Below are positions 52,201-60,527 of a DNA stretch of 64,000 nucleotides, in pieces. This DNA is from Pedobacter sp. Leaf216 (GTDB lineage: Bacteria; Bacteroidota; Bacteroidia; Sphingobacteriales; Sphingobacteriaceae): contig NZ_LMKM01000004.1 of the NCBI RefSeq assembly GCF_001421515.1, forward strand, positions 1 through 64,000, written 5' to 3'. Under the pieces are notes generated by a model that saw only the letters and a program-made list of their open reading frames with translations, made no database searches and was not told the origin of the DNA. Each line of letters starts with the position of its first letter. Within the stretch, counting starts at the first letter, position 1. Position numbers and translations under genes: made by a program.

Positions 52201-52881
52201 AACTGTGTAATTTTAGACATGGGCATTCCTGATAAACATGCTTATGAAACACTCGAAGTGGTTAAAAAAACACCGGGGTTGGAAAATCTGCCGATCATTA
52301 TTTTTACAGGTAAAAACCTTTCAAAGGGCGAAGAAAACCGCATTAAACAATATGCCGATTCTATAGTGGTAAAAACCGCTCATTCTTATCAGCGTATTTT
52401 GGATGAAGCAGGCCTTTTCTTGCACCTGGTAGAAGAAAAAAGTAAGGAAAAAATAAAATCACCTAAAAAATTCTCCGAATTACAAGATGTTTTGGTTGGC
52501 AAAACAGTTTTGGTTGCAGATGATGATGTGCGTAATATTTTTTCTTTAACCAAAATGTTGGAGCAACACCAAATGAAAGTTGTGGCAGCTACAGATGGTA
52601 AAGAGGCACTTAAATTATTAAACGAGCATCCGGAAGTAGATGTGGTTTTAATGGATATGATGATGCCTGAACTGGATGGTTATGAAACTACAACAGCCAT
52701 CAGACAGGACATTAAATACCGTAATTTACCTGTTTTAGCCGTAACAGCTAAAGCCATGATGGGCGACCGCGAAAAATGTATTGCAGCAGGTGCTTCAGAT
52801 TACATTAGCAAACCGGTAGATATGGATCAATTGGTATCACTTTTACGCGTTTGGCTTTACGAAAATCATCATAAATCATAA
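49291..52881 (+). CDS. CHASE3-HAMP-GAF-histidine kinase-REC-REC-REC hybrid protein
   Basis: 1196 residues. Membrane segments at about 10-30 and 182-202 bracket a CHASE3-type sensor (LKDAETGQRGYLLTG). HAMP (about 205-265) precedes a GAF domain (about 290-430). A long Glu/Gln-rich coiled coil (about 435-525) leads to HisKA with SHELRTPLNS (H537) and an ATPase domain (NLLSNAIKF; DTGVGIA; GTGLGLS). Three receivers follow at about 803-920, 926-1040 and 1071-1190; the third ends TAKAMMGDREKC. It lies just upstream of a stand-alone REC, CheR and CheB, so it is probably their receptor and phosphate source. The ligand is unknown. Confidence 0.93.
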   Translation: MKTTLKNNLRLGLGLSLIILFISSLASYISISNLIKSTELVKHSDEVILNTQGVISTLKDAETGQRGYLLTGNKIFLQPYYGSTDTAMAVLKRIEAQTKDNVAQQKNVAELRNILARRLNIITSTIEIKSLGGQVDPTVLLEGKIYMDQARSVVNRMVKEERRLLENRTIELNKLTAYTPVLILIAAILAILITLFFYRKVSVDFDERVKLQKEIEDKKYEMEKRIAAIKEIAYQISNGNYGVKLDSQSQDDIGELSESLNNMSYSLKKSFDTLEENEWIQTGVANLNVNMVGEKDVFHLAEDIIEFLASYTKSQIGALYLFKDDGYLHLKGQYALEGQNLVKTLELGQGLIGQAVKSGKPILLDEVPQNELTVTHATGNIKPAQLIVLPIIRNEISIGGLELGTIGKYSDLQLHFLKLVLSDIGTALLGAQNRQKLQQLLEETQAQSEELQVQHNELEGLNAELEAQAQKLQASEEELRVQQEELLQSNQELEERSSLLEEKNELIEERNIEIQQKAEALELSTRYKSEFLANMSHELRTPLNSILLLSRLMAENEAIDREHQEYAEVIQSSGQGLLSLIDEILDLSKIEAGKMELDRMNIKVDDVIFNMRSLFNPLAKERKLDFVIDKAADVPEFFHTDKMRLEQIIKNLLSNAIKFTTVGSVTLNISKNDKLGALIFKVTDTGVGIAPEKQGMVFEAFQQADGSTRRKFGGTGLGLSISRELAKLLGGYIELKSTEGEGSIFTLTLPIDKNKGFDGVVTDFEKPVVVTPAEPALKKVSHLTVNNIPQEIEDDRDNIQPDDKVILIVEDDTPFAKTLLDFTRKRNYKGLVAVRGDVGIEMAKNFKPLAILLDIQLPVKDGWQVMEELKADPSTRPIPVHIMSSLQVKKESLLKGAVDFINKPFAFEHMQEIFSKLEHALSRYPKKVLIVEENEQHAKALSYFLSNFNIQTEIVNQVNESVSALHKPEVNCVILDMGIPDKHAYETLEVVKKTPGLENLPIIIFTGKNLSKGEENRIKQYADSIVVKTAHSYQRILDEAGLFLHLVEEKSKEKIKSPKKFSELQDVLVGKTVLVADDDVRNIFSLTKMLEQHQMKVVAATDGKEALKLLNEHPEVDVVLMDMMMPELDGYETTTAIRQDIKYRNLPVLAVTAKAMMGDREKCIAAGASDYISKPVDMDQLVSLLRVWLYENHHKS

Positions 52882-52897
52882 CCCATTTTTTTAAACT

Positions 52898-53269
52898 ATG
52901 CCTCAAAAATTAATTCTCATTATTGATGATGACAACCGAAACATTTTTGCTTTAAAAGCTGTTTTAAAGGCCAAAGGTTTCGATTGTTTATCTGCTGTAA
53001 GTGCCCAGGAGGGTTTTTCAATTATAGAAAAGCACGAGAATGTTGCCATTGTTTTAATGGATATGATGATGCCCGATATGGATGGTTACCAGGCCATTGC
53101 CGTAATGAAAAAATCGGCTAAAATGCAAAACATTCCTGTATTGGCCGTAACTGCGCAAGCAATGGTGGGCGATAAAGAACGTTGCTTAAGCGCGGGCGCA
53201 TCGGGTTATGTTTCAAAACCTATAAATGTTGACGAATTATTAGCACAGATAGAAAAATTTACAAAATAG
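52898..53269 (+). CDS. Stand-alone response regulator receiver
   Basis: 123 residues, a CheY-like single domain: DDD at 10-12, phospho-acceptor D55 in IVLMDMMMPDMDG, conserved Thr in VTAQAMVGDKERC and Lys in VSKPINVDEL. No output domain. It closely resembles the third receiver of the preceding hybrid kinase (MDMMMP, MGDREKC/VGDKERC), suggesting duplication. Probably a phosphate shuttle or sink. It is followed by the CheR gene within four bases. Confidence 0.92.
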   Translation: MPQKLILIIDDDNRNIFALKAVLKAKGFDCLSAVSAQEGFSIIEKHENVAIVLMDMMMPDMDGYQAIAVMKKSAKMQNIPVLAVTAQAMVGDKERCLSAGASGYVSKPINVDELLAQIEKFTK

Positions 53270-53272
53270 CCG

Positions 53273-54091
53273 GTGATAAGTGATGCAATAGATAATGATC
53301 AGGTGGAAATCCTGCTGAATGATGTTTTGGAAAGCCACGGATACGATTTTCTGGAATATTCTCACGCATCAATAAAAAGGAGAATAACCCGCCTTTACGC
53401 ACTGGATAATTTTGTGAGCTTTGCCGAATTCCGCTATACAATTAAAACCGATAAACAATATTTTAAGCGTTTCCTGGAAGAAATTACGGTTAATGTTACC
53501 GAAATGTTCCGCGATCCGTCTTTTTATAAGGCATTACGGAATGATGTTTTACCGGTTTTAGGCACTTATCCCTTTATCCGAATTTGGGTAGCAGGTTGCT
53601 CTACCGGAGAGGAAGCCTATTCGCTGGCAATTGTTTTAAAAGAACTTAACTTGCTCAATAAATCGCTTATTTATGCCACCGATATTAATCCCTCTGTTTT
53701 GGAAAAGGCAAAAAAAGGCATGTTTCCATTAAATTATCTAAAACAGTATTCAGAAAATTACCTGCAATCGGGAGGGGTAAAAGAGTTTTCCAGTTATTAT
53801 ACCGCAAATTACTCTTTGGCAAAGTTTGATGAGAGTTTAAACAGTAAAATGATTTTTTCGACACATAATTTAGTTTCAGACCATTCTTTTAATGAATTTC
53901 AGCTGATTTTATGTCGAAATGTATTAATTTACTTCGATAAAGAGTTGCAGCATAAAGTATTTAACCTGTTTGATGGAAGTATCGAGAAATTAGGATACCT
54001 TGCTTTGGGCAGTAAAGAAAGTTTAGAATTTTGGCCAAAATCAAAAGAATATAAAAGGGTAAAAATGGAGAAAATATGGCGCAAACTATAA
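53273..54091 (+). CDS. CheR-type protein-glutamate methyltransferase
   Basis: 272 residues with a CheR N-terminal helical domain (LLNDVLESHGYDFLEYSHASIKRRI) and SAM-dependent catalytic domain (IRIWVAGCSTGEEAYSLAIVL; LIYATDINPSVLEKAK; FQLILCRNVLIYFDKELQ). It would methylate Glu side chains of a receptor. The start is GTG at 53273, four bases after the REC stop, since no usable ATG lies in this frame. The 3' end overlaps cheB by 16 bases. No TPR or pentapeptide-tether features. Confidence 0.92.
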   Translation: MISDAIDNDQVEILLNDVLESHGYDFLEYSHASIKRRITRLYALDNFVSFAEFRYTIKTDKQYFKRFLEEITVNVTEMFRDPSFYKALRNDVLPVLGTYPFIRIWVAGCSTGEEAYSLAIVLKELNLLNKSLIYATDINPSVLEKAKKGMFPLNYLKQYSENYLQSGGVKEFSSYYTANYSLAKFDESLNSKMIFSTHNLVSDHSFNEFQLILCRNVLIYFDKELQHKVFNLFDGSIEKLGYLALGSKESLEFWPKSKEYKRVKMEKIWRKL

Positions 54092-54660
54092 ATTCTGCCC
54101 GCTGTAATGCATTAATTATTGGCGGTTCGGCCGGCAGTTTGGATGTATTGCTGGAAATTTTTCCTGCTTTAAGGAATGATATGAGTTTTCCAATTGTTTT
54201 GGTGGTGCACCGTAAAGCCAGTAACGAATCGCTCTTAACCGATCTGTTGCGCAGCCGCACCAAACTGGAAGTAAACGAAGCTGAAGAAAAAGAATTTTTA
54301 ACACCCGGTAAGGTATTTATTGCCCCGGCAGATTACCATATGTTGATAGAAGAGGATTTTAGCATTTCGTTAGATTACTCAGAAAAAGTAAATTACTCGC
54401 GGCCATCTATCGATGTAACCTTTCATTCTGCGGCTGAGGTGTTTAAAGAAACGTTAGTCTGCATTCTGCTATCAGGATCCAATGCAGATGGGGTAGAGGG
54501 TTTAAAAACGGTAAACAATTTGGGGGGCAGCGTGGTTATACAGAATCCAAATACGGCCATAATGCCATATATGCCCCAACAGGCTGTAATTAACGTTAAG
54601 CCACATGTGGTATTGGATGGCCATAATATGGCTGATTATATAAATAATTTAAATAATTAA
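54076..54660 (+). CDS. CheB-type methylesterase domain protein
   Basis: 194 residues, only the catalytic domain of CheB; the N-terminal receiver of canonical CheB is absent. The active Ser lies in IIGGSAGSLD (S18), the His in VVHRK (H45) and the Asp in GSNADGVEGL. It would demethylate or deamidate receptor Glu/Gln residues. It overlaps cheR by 16 bases. Control may come from the flanking stand-alone receivers, in place of a fused one. Confidence 0.92.
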   Translation: MAQTINSARCNALIIGGSAGSLDVLLEIFPALRNDMSFPIVLVVHRKASNESLLTDLLRSRTKLEVNEAEEKEFLTPGKVFIAPADYHMLIEEDFSISLDYSEKVNYSRPSIDVTFHSAAEVFKETLVCILLSGSNADGVEGLKTVNNLGGSVVIQNPNTAIMPYMPQQAVINVKPHVVLDGHNMADYINNLNN

Positions 54661-54669
54661 TTTGCTTTC

Positions 54670-54674
54670 GGAGG
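54670..54674 (+). promoter_or_regulatory. Strong Shine-Dalgarno before the last REC gene
   Basis: GGAGG sits five bases before ATG 54680 and decides the start. Bacteroidota genes generally lack such sites, as do its neighbours. Confidence 0.6.
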
Positions 54675-54679
54675 TTAGT

Positions 54680-55045
54680 ATGACAGTTGCAAAAAAAGTA
54701 TTCGTTTTTGATGATAATAGAGATATTCTTGATCTATGTACTTTTATTTTGGAAGATGCGGGGTATGAAATCAAAACATCTGAGAATGCCAATAATATAG
54801 AAGAACAGGTATCAGAATATATGCCTGATTTAATTTTTATGGATAACTGGCTGCCCGATTTAGGTGGTATACAAGCCACCAGAGCCTTAAAAAGCCACCC
54901 GGATTTAAAGCATATCCCGGTGATTTATTTTTCGGCAAATAACGATATTTCTTCGTTGGCTGATGAAGCAGGTGCCGATAGTTATTTATCAAAACCTTTT
55001 GATATTGCTGCGCTCGAAGAAATTGTAAAAAAACATTTGAGTTAG
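54680..55045 (+). CDS. Stand-alone response regulator receiver
   Basis: 121 residues: DDN at 11-13, phospho-acceptor D55 in LIFMDNWLPDLGG, and closing SKPFDIAALEEIV. No output domain. The start is ATG 54680, since it is preceded by an excellent Shine-Dalgarno, GGAGG at 54670-54674, which is rare in this window; the upstream TTG at 54662 is not needed. Last gene of the signalling cluster. Confidence 0.9.
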   Translation: MTVAKKVFVFDDNRDILDLCTFILEDAGYEIKTSENANNIEEQVSEYMPDLIFMDNWLPDLGGIQATRALKSHPDLKHIPVIYFSANNDISSLADEAGADSYLSKPFDIAALEEIVKKHLS

Positions 55046-55166
55046 TTGCGCTTGCCTTACGAAGTTTCGATCGCCCATTTGCCGGAGAAACTTCTTAAGC
55101 CTAGTTCCGGCTCAAGCTAAACTGCCGCATTTTTGCCTTCCGTTTTACCCAGGTTAAAACTTTGTG

Positions 55167-56123
55167 TTAATTCTTTCCCCAAATCCTGGTATTCAAATCC
55201 AGTTCCTTAACAATATCATACATAAACGTTATGGTGGCAATATCTTCATTTATGGTTTCAGGCTTTAATAAAGATTTAAATACAGGGGCCTCGAAATAAT
55301 TTCTATTTAGAGGAAAGCCAATGTACATCCTTGATTCAATAAAAGATAGGCTAATGTTGTATTTGCTTTGCTGATTGAGCTTTAATATCCGTTCCATCAT
55401 GGCAGGAGTAAGGATATACCTCGATTCTACCTGATCAGAACCATGCGTTACAAAAGTTTTTTCAAAATCTATGTTTTCCAGCTGAATAACATCATTGCTG
55501 CCGAAAGAAAAAAGGTTTTTTGAGAACCATGCTCCAAAGGCAGCTCCAAAATCCTTTGGTTTAACAATCGTAACCCCATTAAGTTTCTTGTTAAAATCAG
55601 CTGCGAAAATAATCCCTTTAAAAATGTCGTGCCATTCTGTTCTGGTTCCGTTTTTGGTTTGGGTAACTGTTTTATATTCTGCATGCACTTCTGCAAAATA
55701 AAATCTGGTTTTGCCAGCGCAACCTGTAACCAGATCTTCCGTTTTATAGCGATCTGGCTCAGTGTTAAAAAGCTGGGTATACATAAACTCCGAAGCTTGA
55801 ATTCCCTGTTCGGGGTTTAGCGATAAACTCTCATCAAGAAATTTTAAGCCCGCACCGATTACATCCCTTTTGTAGGCATTTTGGTAAGCCGATAAAGCAT
55901 CGCTGATTTTAAATAATAAAACACCGCCATAAATTATCGGTATTAAGCCAGCAATTACCGCAGGAATGGGAAAGCCCAGATAAAAACCGAGAATTAAGAG
56001 TAAAATGCCTGCTGCAATAAAAATATAACCTTTGGTTTGCGTAGCTGCAATTCTTTTGCGCTCCACTTCCATTGTAGCCAAAACTTGCTGTAAGGCTACA
56101 TTACTTTCAATATTGAATGCCAT
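55167..56123 (-). CDS. DUF3137 domain protein
   Basis: 318 residues with two hydrophobic segments close together (about 31-48 and 50-70) and a soluble C-terminal domain with the DUF3137 pattern (GCAGKTRFYFAEVHAEYKTVT, then VTHGSDQVESRYILTPAMMERIL). The one-base overlap with the LemA gene (junction at 56123) indicates a two-gene operon, a pairing common in bacteria. Function unknown. A short gap without features (55046-55166) separates it from the signalling cluster. Confidence 0.88.
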   Translation of the reverse strand: MAFNIESNVALQQVLATMEVERKRIAATQTKGYIFIAAGILLLILGFYLGFPIPAVIAGLIPIIYGGVLLFKISDALSAYQNAYKRDVIGAGLKFLDESLSLNPEQGIQASEFMYTQLFNTEPDRYKTEDLVTGCAGKTRFYFAEVHAEYKTVTQTKNGTRTEWHDIFKGIIFAADFNKKLNGVTIVKPKDFGAAFGAWFSKNLFSFGSNDVIQLENIDFEKTFVTHGSDQVESRYILTPAMMERILKLNQQSKYNISLSFIESRMYIGFPLNRNYFEAPVFKSLLKPETINEDIATITFMYDIVKELDLNTRIWGKN

Positions 56124-56680
56124 TAATTATTAAAAAGTTCTTTGGCACTGATGTTTTTGCGTTCTTCGGCTGCGGTTTCTAAAACAGCAATTGGCTGAAA
56201 GTTCAACATTCCGGCGAATAAACTTCCAGGAAACATCATAATGGAGTTGTTATAGTCGGTTACAGAAGCATTATAAGTTCTTCTTGCTGCAGCAATCTGC
56301 TCTTCACTTTCTGTCCAGGTGGTTTGCAGGTTAATAAAATTGGTATTGGCCTTTAAATCAGGATAATTTTCAATATTTACCATTAAACCTTTAACAGTGC
56401 TGCTTAATTGAGCATCCAAATCAGCCTTTTCTGCATTACTGAGGTTGCCTGAGGTTGCTTTTGATCTAAGCTCGACAATTTTAGTTAGGGTTCCCTGCTC
56501 ATAGTTGGTGTATTGTTTTACCACTTCAACGAGGTTAGGAATGAGGTCGAACCGTTTTTTAAGCATCACATCAATGGCAGAGAAAGCATTGGTTACCTGG
56601 TTTTTTTTACCGATAAGTGAATTGTAGAAGAAAATTCCAATCAGGAATATAAATCCGATAATGATGAGGGCAATAATCAT
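56123..56680 (-). CDS. LemA family protein
   Basis: 185 residues with one N-terminal membrane anchor (1-20) and a helical domain containing NQVTNAFSAIDVMLKKRFDLIPNLVE and YPDLKANTNFINLQTTW, which are LemA family marks. It ends with the NFQPIAVLET hydrophobic tail. LemA proteins are of unknown function, thought to act in envelope or stress pathways. It is coupled with DUF3137 on the same strand. Confidence 0.93.
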   Translation of the reverse strand: MIIALIIIGFIFLIGIFFYNSLIGKKNQVTNAFSAIDVMLKKRFDLIPNLVEVVKQYTNYEQGTLTKIVELRSKATSGNLSNAEKADLDAQLSSTVKGLMVNIENYPDLKANTNFINLQTTWTESEEQIAAARRTYNASVTDYNNSIMMFPGSLFAGMLNFQPIAVLETAAEERKNISAKELFNN

Positions 56681-56729
56681 AATTTTGGTTTAAGTTTAGA
56701 TAATAAAGATAAGAAAAGGTTACAAAATG

Positions 56730-58544
56730 TTACCGCTTTTCATTTTGTTCGCGCTCCCGCTTCATCCGGCGCATTAATCTTTTATGTTTCCTTAAATTAT
56801 GGCTCGCCCTCATGGCTTTAAATTTGGCAATATGCTGGCGCACCTCATTCTGTTTCTCTTCTGTAATGCCAATACTGTATTTTATGCCTGTAAAAAGGCT
56901 CTTCCAGATCATGTTGAAAAAAGAAGTGTTTGCAGGCCTGCTATAAGTTACTTTTTCTGGAATGAGTTTACCACCCAGTCCGGGGTTTTCGGATTTTATG
57001 ATTAAAGCATTCGCTAAAAAAGAAAGGAAGCCACGGGTTACCAAATGATCTTTTTCAGGGTCATTTTTCATCAGGGCTACAGAAAGATCGTAATAAGAAA
57101 AAGCCACAGTTCCTTTTGCTCCTAAATCATTTGCTTTAAAATCAAACTTTAATTTATCGATGTTGCCACGGTTAATGCGTACCAAACCAAGGGGTTTGGT
57201 AATCTGATTGAGCACCCTTGCATTAAAATTGTGCAAAACGCCATTGTAAGAAAAAGCCCCGTCTTTAGCGGTTAAGTTAAATTTAAAGTTCACATCAAGC
57301 TTTCCCTGTCCAAAAAGATAAGTATTAAGATTTACCTCCATTGTTGGGTTTATGGCTTTAATTTTATCGAGGTTGGTGGCATTTTTTATAATTCCCGAGG
57401 TATGCTCAAAACTGATCTGTCCTTTCTGGTTACTTTCGCTGTTGTACACTGCGTAATTAACATTAACATCTTTCAGCTGAATTTTTTGTACAAGGATAGG
57501 GGCATCAACCAGTTGCAGAAGTTGATGAGGAAATTTACCTATTTTATTTTCCTGGGGTTTCCCTGGAAGTCCATTTTGATTAAAAACGGAAATAAAACCA
57601 TTCGAAATGGCCATTTCTTTTGCCCAAAGTTCTTGCTTGCTAATGTAAAGTGGCAAATCTATGTCGTTGAGCATAATATCGCTCATGCTGATGTTAAACC
57701 GTTCACGGGCATAACCCGCTACTTTTCCAAAAGTCATTTCGTCATACAGCGGAACCATTGCAAAGCTGTTTATCCTCAATTTACCCGTAGTTGCCCTAAA
57801 ATCAAGTTTATCAAGCTTAATGTCGTACATTTTATCCGGTGTGCGGTAAACATAGTTATTCAGGTTAATTACAATATCTTTAAGGAGGTAAAAGCGGGAT
57901 GGATCTTCTGCGGAGGTCGAATCAACCAATAAATCGGTTAAGGTGATGTTGAGATCATCAATTGAAAAAGGAGTGGAATTGGTTATATTTTTATTAATGT
58001 ATTTAAAACTCACATCCTTAAACCTGATGGATTTAATGCTAAATTCCTTAAGGTTTTTGGAAATGATATCATAAGGAGATTTAATTGGCCTTGGCGCACG
58101 GCCTTCGTTAAACGCAAACTGTTGATTAACCATCGTAACCTCGGGTTTATCAAAAATGATTTCCTCGAGTTGAAGCTTTTGTTCCCTGTATAGCGTAAGC
58201 GGATGGAAGCGCTTTACAACCAGTTTTTTTAATGAAACCGTATAAAGGTTGTTTGGTGCTCTTTTTAAGGCAATAAGGCGTTTAAATCGATTGGTATCGG
58301 GGGTAATTTTAACGTTTTGCAAGGTAGCGTTGCCTGTGATAATATTGGTAGAAACCTTTGTAAAGCTAATGGTATATAAACTATCTGTGGATTTATAAAG
58401 CAGCGTTTTTATCCTGTCGGTTAACATCGGCCGCGATTTTACATTTAAAAACCAGGCAATACCTGCAAGTACGATAAAAATGCCAAGCAGCATGCCGGCA
58501 GTCCATTTCAAAACTTTATAACGGTATCTTTTTGTATCAGGCAT
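56730..58544 (-). CDS. AsmA-like/DUF748-type envelope protein, paralogue 1
   Basis: 604 residues with a single N-terminal membrane helix (about 13-31) and a long periplasmic region of repeated beta strands resembling AsmA/DUF748 bridge-like lipid transport proteins. It ends in a very basic tail (KHKRLMRRMKREREQNEKR). It aligns along its whole length with the protein at 58613-60403 (for example TGNATLQNVKITPDTNRF against TGSLALRDVTLTPDTAVF), so the two are tandem duplicates. Role in lipid transfer between membranes is inference from the fold. Confidence 0.75.
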   Translation of the reverse strand: MPDTKRYRYKVLKWTAGMLLGIFIVLAGIAWFLNVKSRPMLTDRIKTLLYKSTDSLYTISFTKVSTNIITGNATLQNVKITPDTNRFKRLIALKRAPNNLYTVSLKKLVVKRFHPLTLYREQKLQLEEIIFDKPEVTMVNQQFAFNEGRAPRPIKSPYDIISKNLKEFSIKSIRFKDVSFKYINKNITNSTPFSIDDLNITLTDLLVDSTSAEDPSRFYLLKDIVINLNNYVYRTPDKMYDIKLDKLDFRATTGKLRINSFAMVPLYDEMTFGKVAGYARERFNISMSDIMLNDIDLPLYISKQELWAKEMAISNGFISVFNQNGLPGKPQENKIGKFPHQLLQLVDAPILVQKIQLKDVNVNYAVYNSESNQKGQISFEHTSGIIKNATNLDKIKAINPTMEVNLNTYLFGQGKLDVNFKFNLTAKDGAFSYNGVLHNFNARVLNQITKPLGLVRINRGNIDKLKFDFKANDLGAKGTVAFSYYDLSVALMKNDPEKDHLVTRGFLSFLANALIIKSENPGLGGKLIPEKVTYSRPANTSFFNMIWKSLFTGIKYSIGITEEKQNEVRQHIAKFKAMRASHNLRKHKRLMRRMKREREQNEKR

Positions 58545-58612
58545 TAAAAAAGGAAGGATCTTGTTTTTACTAGCAATATACGGTTATAAACATATATTTT
58601 AGAAATGTAAGA

Positions 58613-60403
58613 TCAGTTTTTTTCTCTCCTTGCCTTTCGCGCTGCTTTTCTATCTGCCCGCTTTTGTGCTCTAATTTTTTTTGCAATTACTTTTTGCTGT
58701 TTTACAGGATTTTTTTCGGGTACTATTCCCACACCTACAATATCTTTAATGCCTACAAAAACTGTTTTCCACATCAGGTTAAAAAAAGATGCCGAATTGA
58801 TCCTGCTATTCGTCATTTTAGCTGTTCTAGGAGCTTCGCCTTTTTGTGGGTTTTCATTTTTTACCAGAATGGCATTGGCCAGAAATGATAAAAATCCCTT
58901 TTCTTTGGTGCCTTCGCCATCAATATTATCCGATAATAATTTAACCTTTAAATCGGTGTAAAGCATATTCATAGTGCCTGCCGCGGACCTTAAGTTTCCA
59001 TTAGCTTTAAAATCAAGCTGTTGTATATTGCCACTTTCTATCTCAACCAGGCCCAATGACTTTGATAGCGGATTTAGGTTTTTCATATCAAATCTGCCTA
59101 AATTACCACTGTATGTAAAAGCACCATTTTTATCGGTAAGATTAAAATCAATTTTTACGTTCATCTTTCCTGTGCCCATTAAAAGTGTATTTAAATTGGC
59201 AACGGCATGGTTATTTTTACTCACTTGTAAACTATCGTTGGTTACATTTAAAATATTGCCTGTTAATGCCTTAAAGTTTACCGAACCGGTTTTTTTACTG
59301 GCAGGATTAAATTCCGAATACTTAAGGTTAATATGTCTTAATTTTACGGTATCAATCAGTGTAGGCAAGTTTAGTCGCTTTAAAGCGATATGTGGATAAT
59401 TTTTCCCCTTATCCAGGCCAGGAGGTGGTGGCGATTCGCGGCTCATAAAAACTTCAACATTTGCCGGACCAACTTTCAAAGATTTTGCGTGCAATTTCTG
59501 GTCGGTATTTAAACCAATAAAATCAACACCATTAAATTCTATTTTTTCGAAGGCCAAATTGTAGCGGTCTTTCTGAACTTTATATTTTCGGGCAAAAGTG
59601 AGTTCATCATATAAAGGAATAAGTTTTAAACCTTTTACTGTGATTTTTTTCGATGCAGTAGATCCCGTGATTGTATCAACCTTCATTGAATACATTTTAT
59701 CTTTCGTTACAGATTTATATCCGGCAATTTGAAAGGAAGCATCCTTTGTATAATAAAATCTTGTGGTGTCACTTCCAGAAAGAGAGTCCAGTAAAAAATC
59801 TTTAATGTTTATATCAAGGTGTTTAATAGCGTTTTTAGTCTTTTTAGCACCGGTTTTGTTAATGTAATCAAAATCAGCATCTACAATTTTTATGCTTTTA
59901 ACGTGTACCGATTTAAAGGATTTTGAAATCTGCTCATAAAGGGATTTCTCATCTTTAGCCGTATCTGGCTTTTTACTCACTTTGTTAAAAACCATATTGA
60001 TGGAGGGTTTTTGCAAAAGGATTTCGTTTACATCTATCCGTTTTTTAAAATAAGCGGTTAATATGCCTACACGGGTAATTTGCAGTTTCTTCAGCTTAAG
60101 CTCGAAAGTATGGGCAGGTGCAAGTTGCATTTTCTTTAGGCTGTCAAAAACAGCGGTATCGGGCGTTAGGGTAACATCACGCAGGGCCAGGCTTCCTGTA
60201 ATTACATTTAAGTTTATACTTTTAAAATCTATTTTGTAAAGGTGATGAGAACCGTTATACACTCCATCTTTAATTTTTTCGGTAAGTATAGGCTTCCATC
60301 GGGCACTTAAAAACATGGCACCAAAGGCTACAATTAATATGAGGATACCAAATATACTTCCTATCCAGGTCCAGATTTTATTTCTACGCTGCGCTGTCAT
60401 CAT
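58613..60403 (-). CDS. AsmA-like/DUF748-type envelope protein, paralogue 2
   Basis: 596 residues; single N-terminal membrane helix (about 10-30), long beta-rich periplasmic body, basic C-terminus (QKRADRKAARKARREKN). It is the tandem duplicate of the protein at 56730-58544, 68 bases upstream of it on the same strand, so both are likely in one transcript. It shares FLSFLANA and a Phe-Asn-x-x-Trp-Lys (FNLMWKTVFVGIKD) near the C-terminus with its paralogue, presumed functional landmarks. Divergence between copies is large. Confidence 0.75.
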   Translation of the reverse strand: MMTAQRRNKIWTWIGSIFGILILIVAFGAMFLSARWKPILTEKIKDGVYNGSHHLYKIDFKSINLNVITGSLALRDVTLTPDTAVFDSLKKMQLAPAHTFELKLKKLQITRVGILTAYFKKRIDVNEILLQKPSINMVFNKVSKKPDTAKDEKSLYEQISKSFKSVHVKSIKIVDADFDYINKTGAKKTKNAIKHLDINIKDFLLDSLSGSDTTRFYYTKDASFQIAGYKSVTKDKMYSMKVDTITGSTASKKITVKGLKLIPLYDELTFARKYKVQKDRYNLAFEKIEFNGVDFIGLNTDQKLHAKSLKVGPANVEVFMSRESPPPPGLDKGKNYPHIALKRLNLPTLIDTVKLRHINLKYSEFNPASKKTGSVNFKALTGNILNVTNDSLQVSKNNHAVANLNTLLMGTGKMNVKIDFNLTDKNGAFTYSGNLGRFDMKNLNPLSKSLGLVEIESGNIQQLDFKANGNLRSAAGTMNMLYTDLKVKLLSDNIDGEGTKEKGFLSFLANAILVKNENPQKGEAPRTAKMTNSRINSASFFNLMWKTVFVGIKDIVGVGIVPEKNPVKQQKVIAKKIRAQKRADRKAARKARREKN

Positions 60404-60527
60404 TATGGCTTATCGATAGGTAACAGATTGGAAGACTAAAGGTTTTTTAACAGCAAGCGAAAAAACTAAGCCTATATTAAAATAGCTTTTTGAAGTGCAA
60501 GAAACCACCGTGCATGCCTGTCTTATT

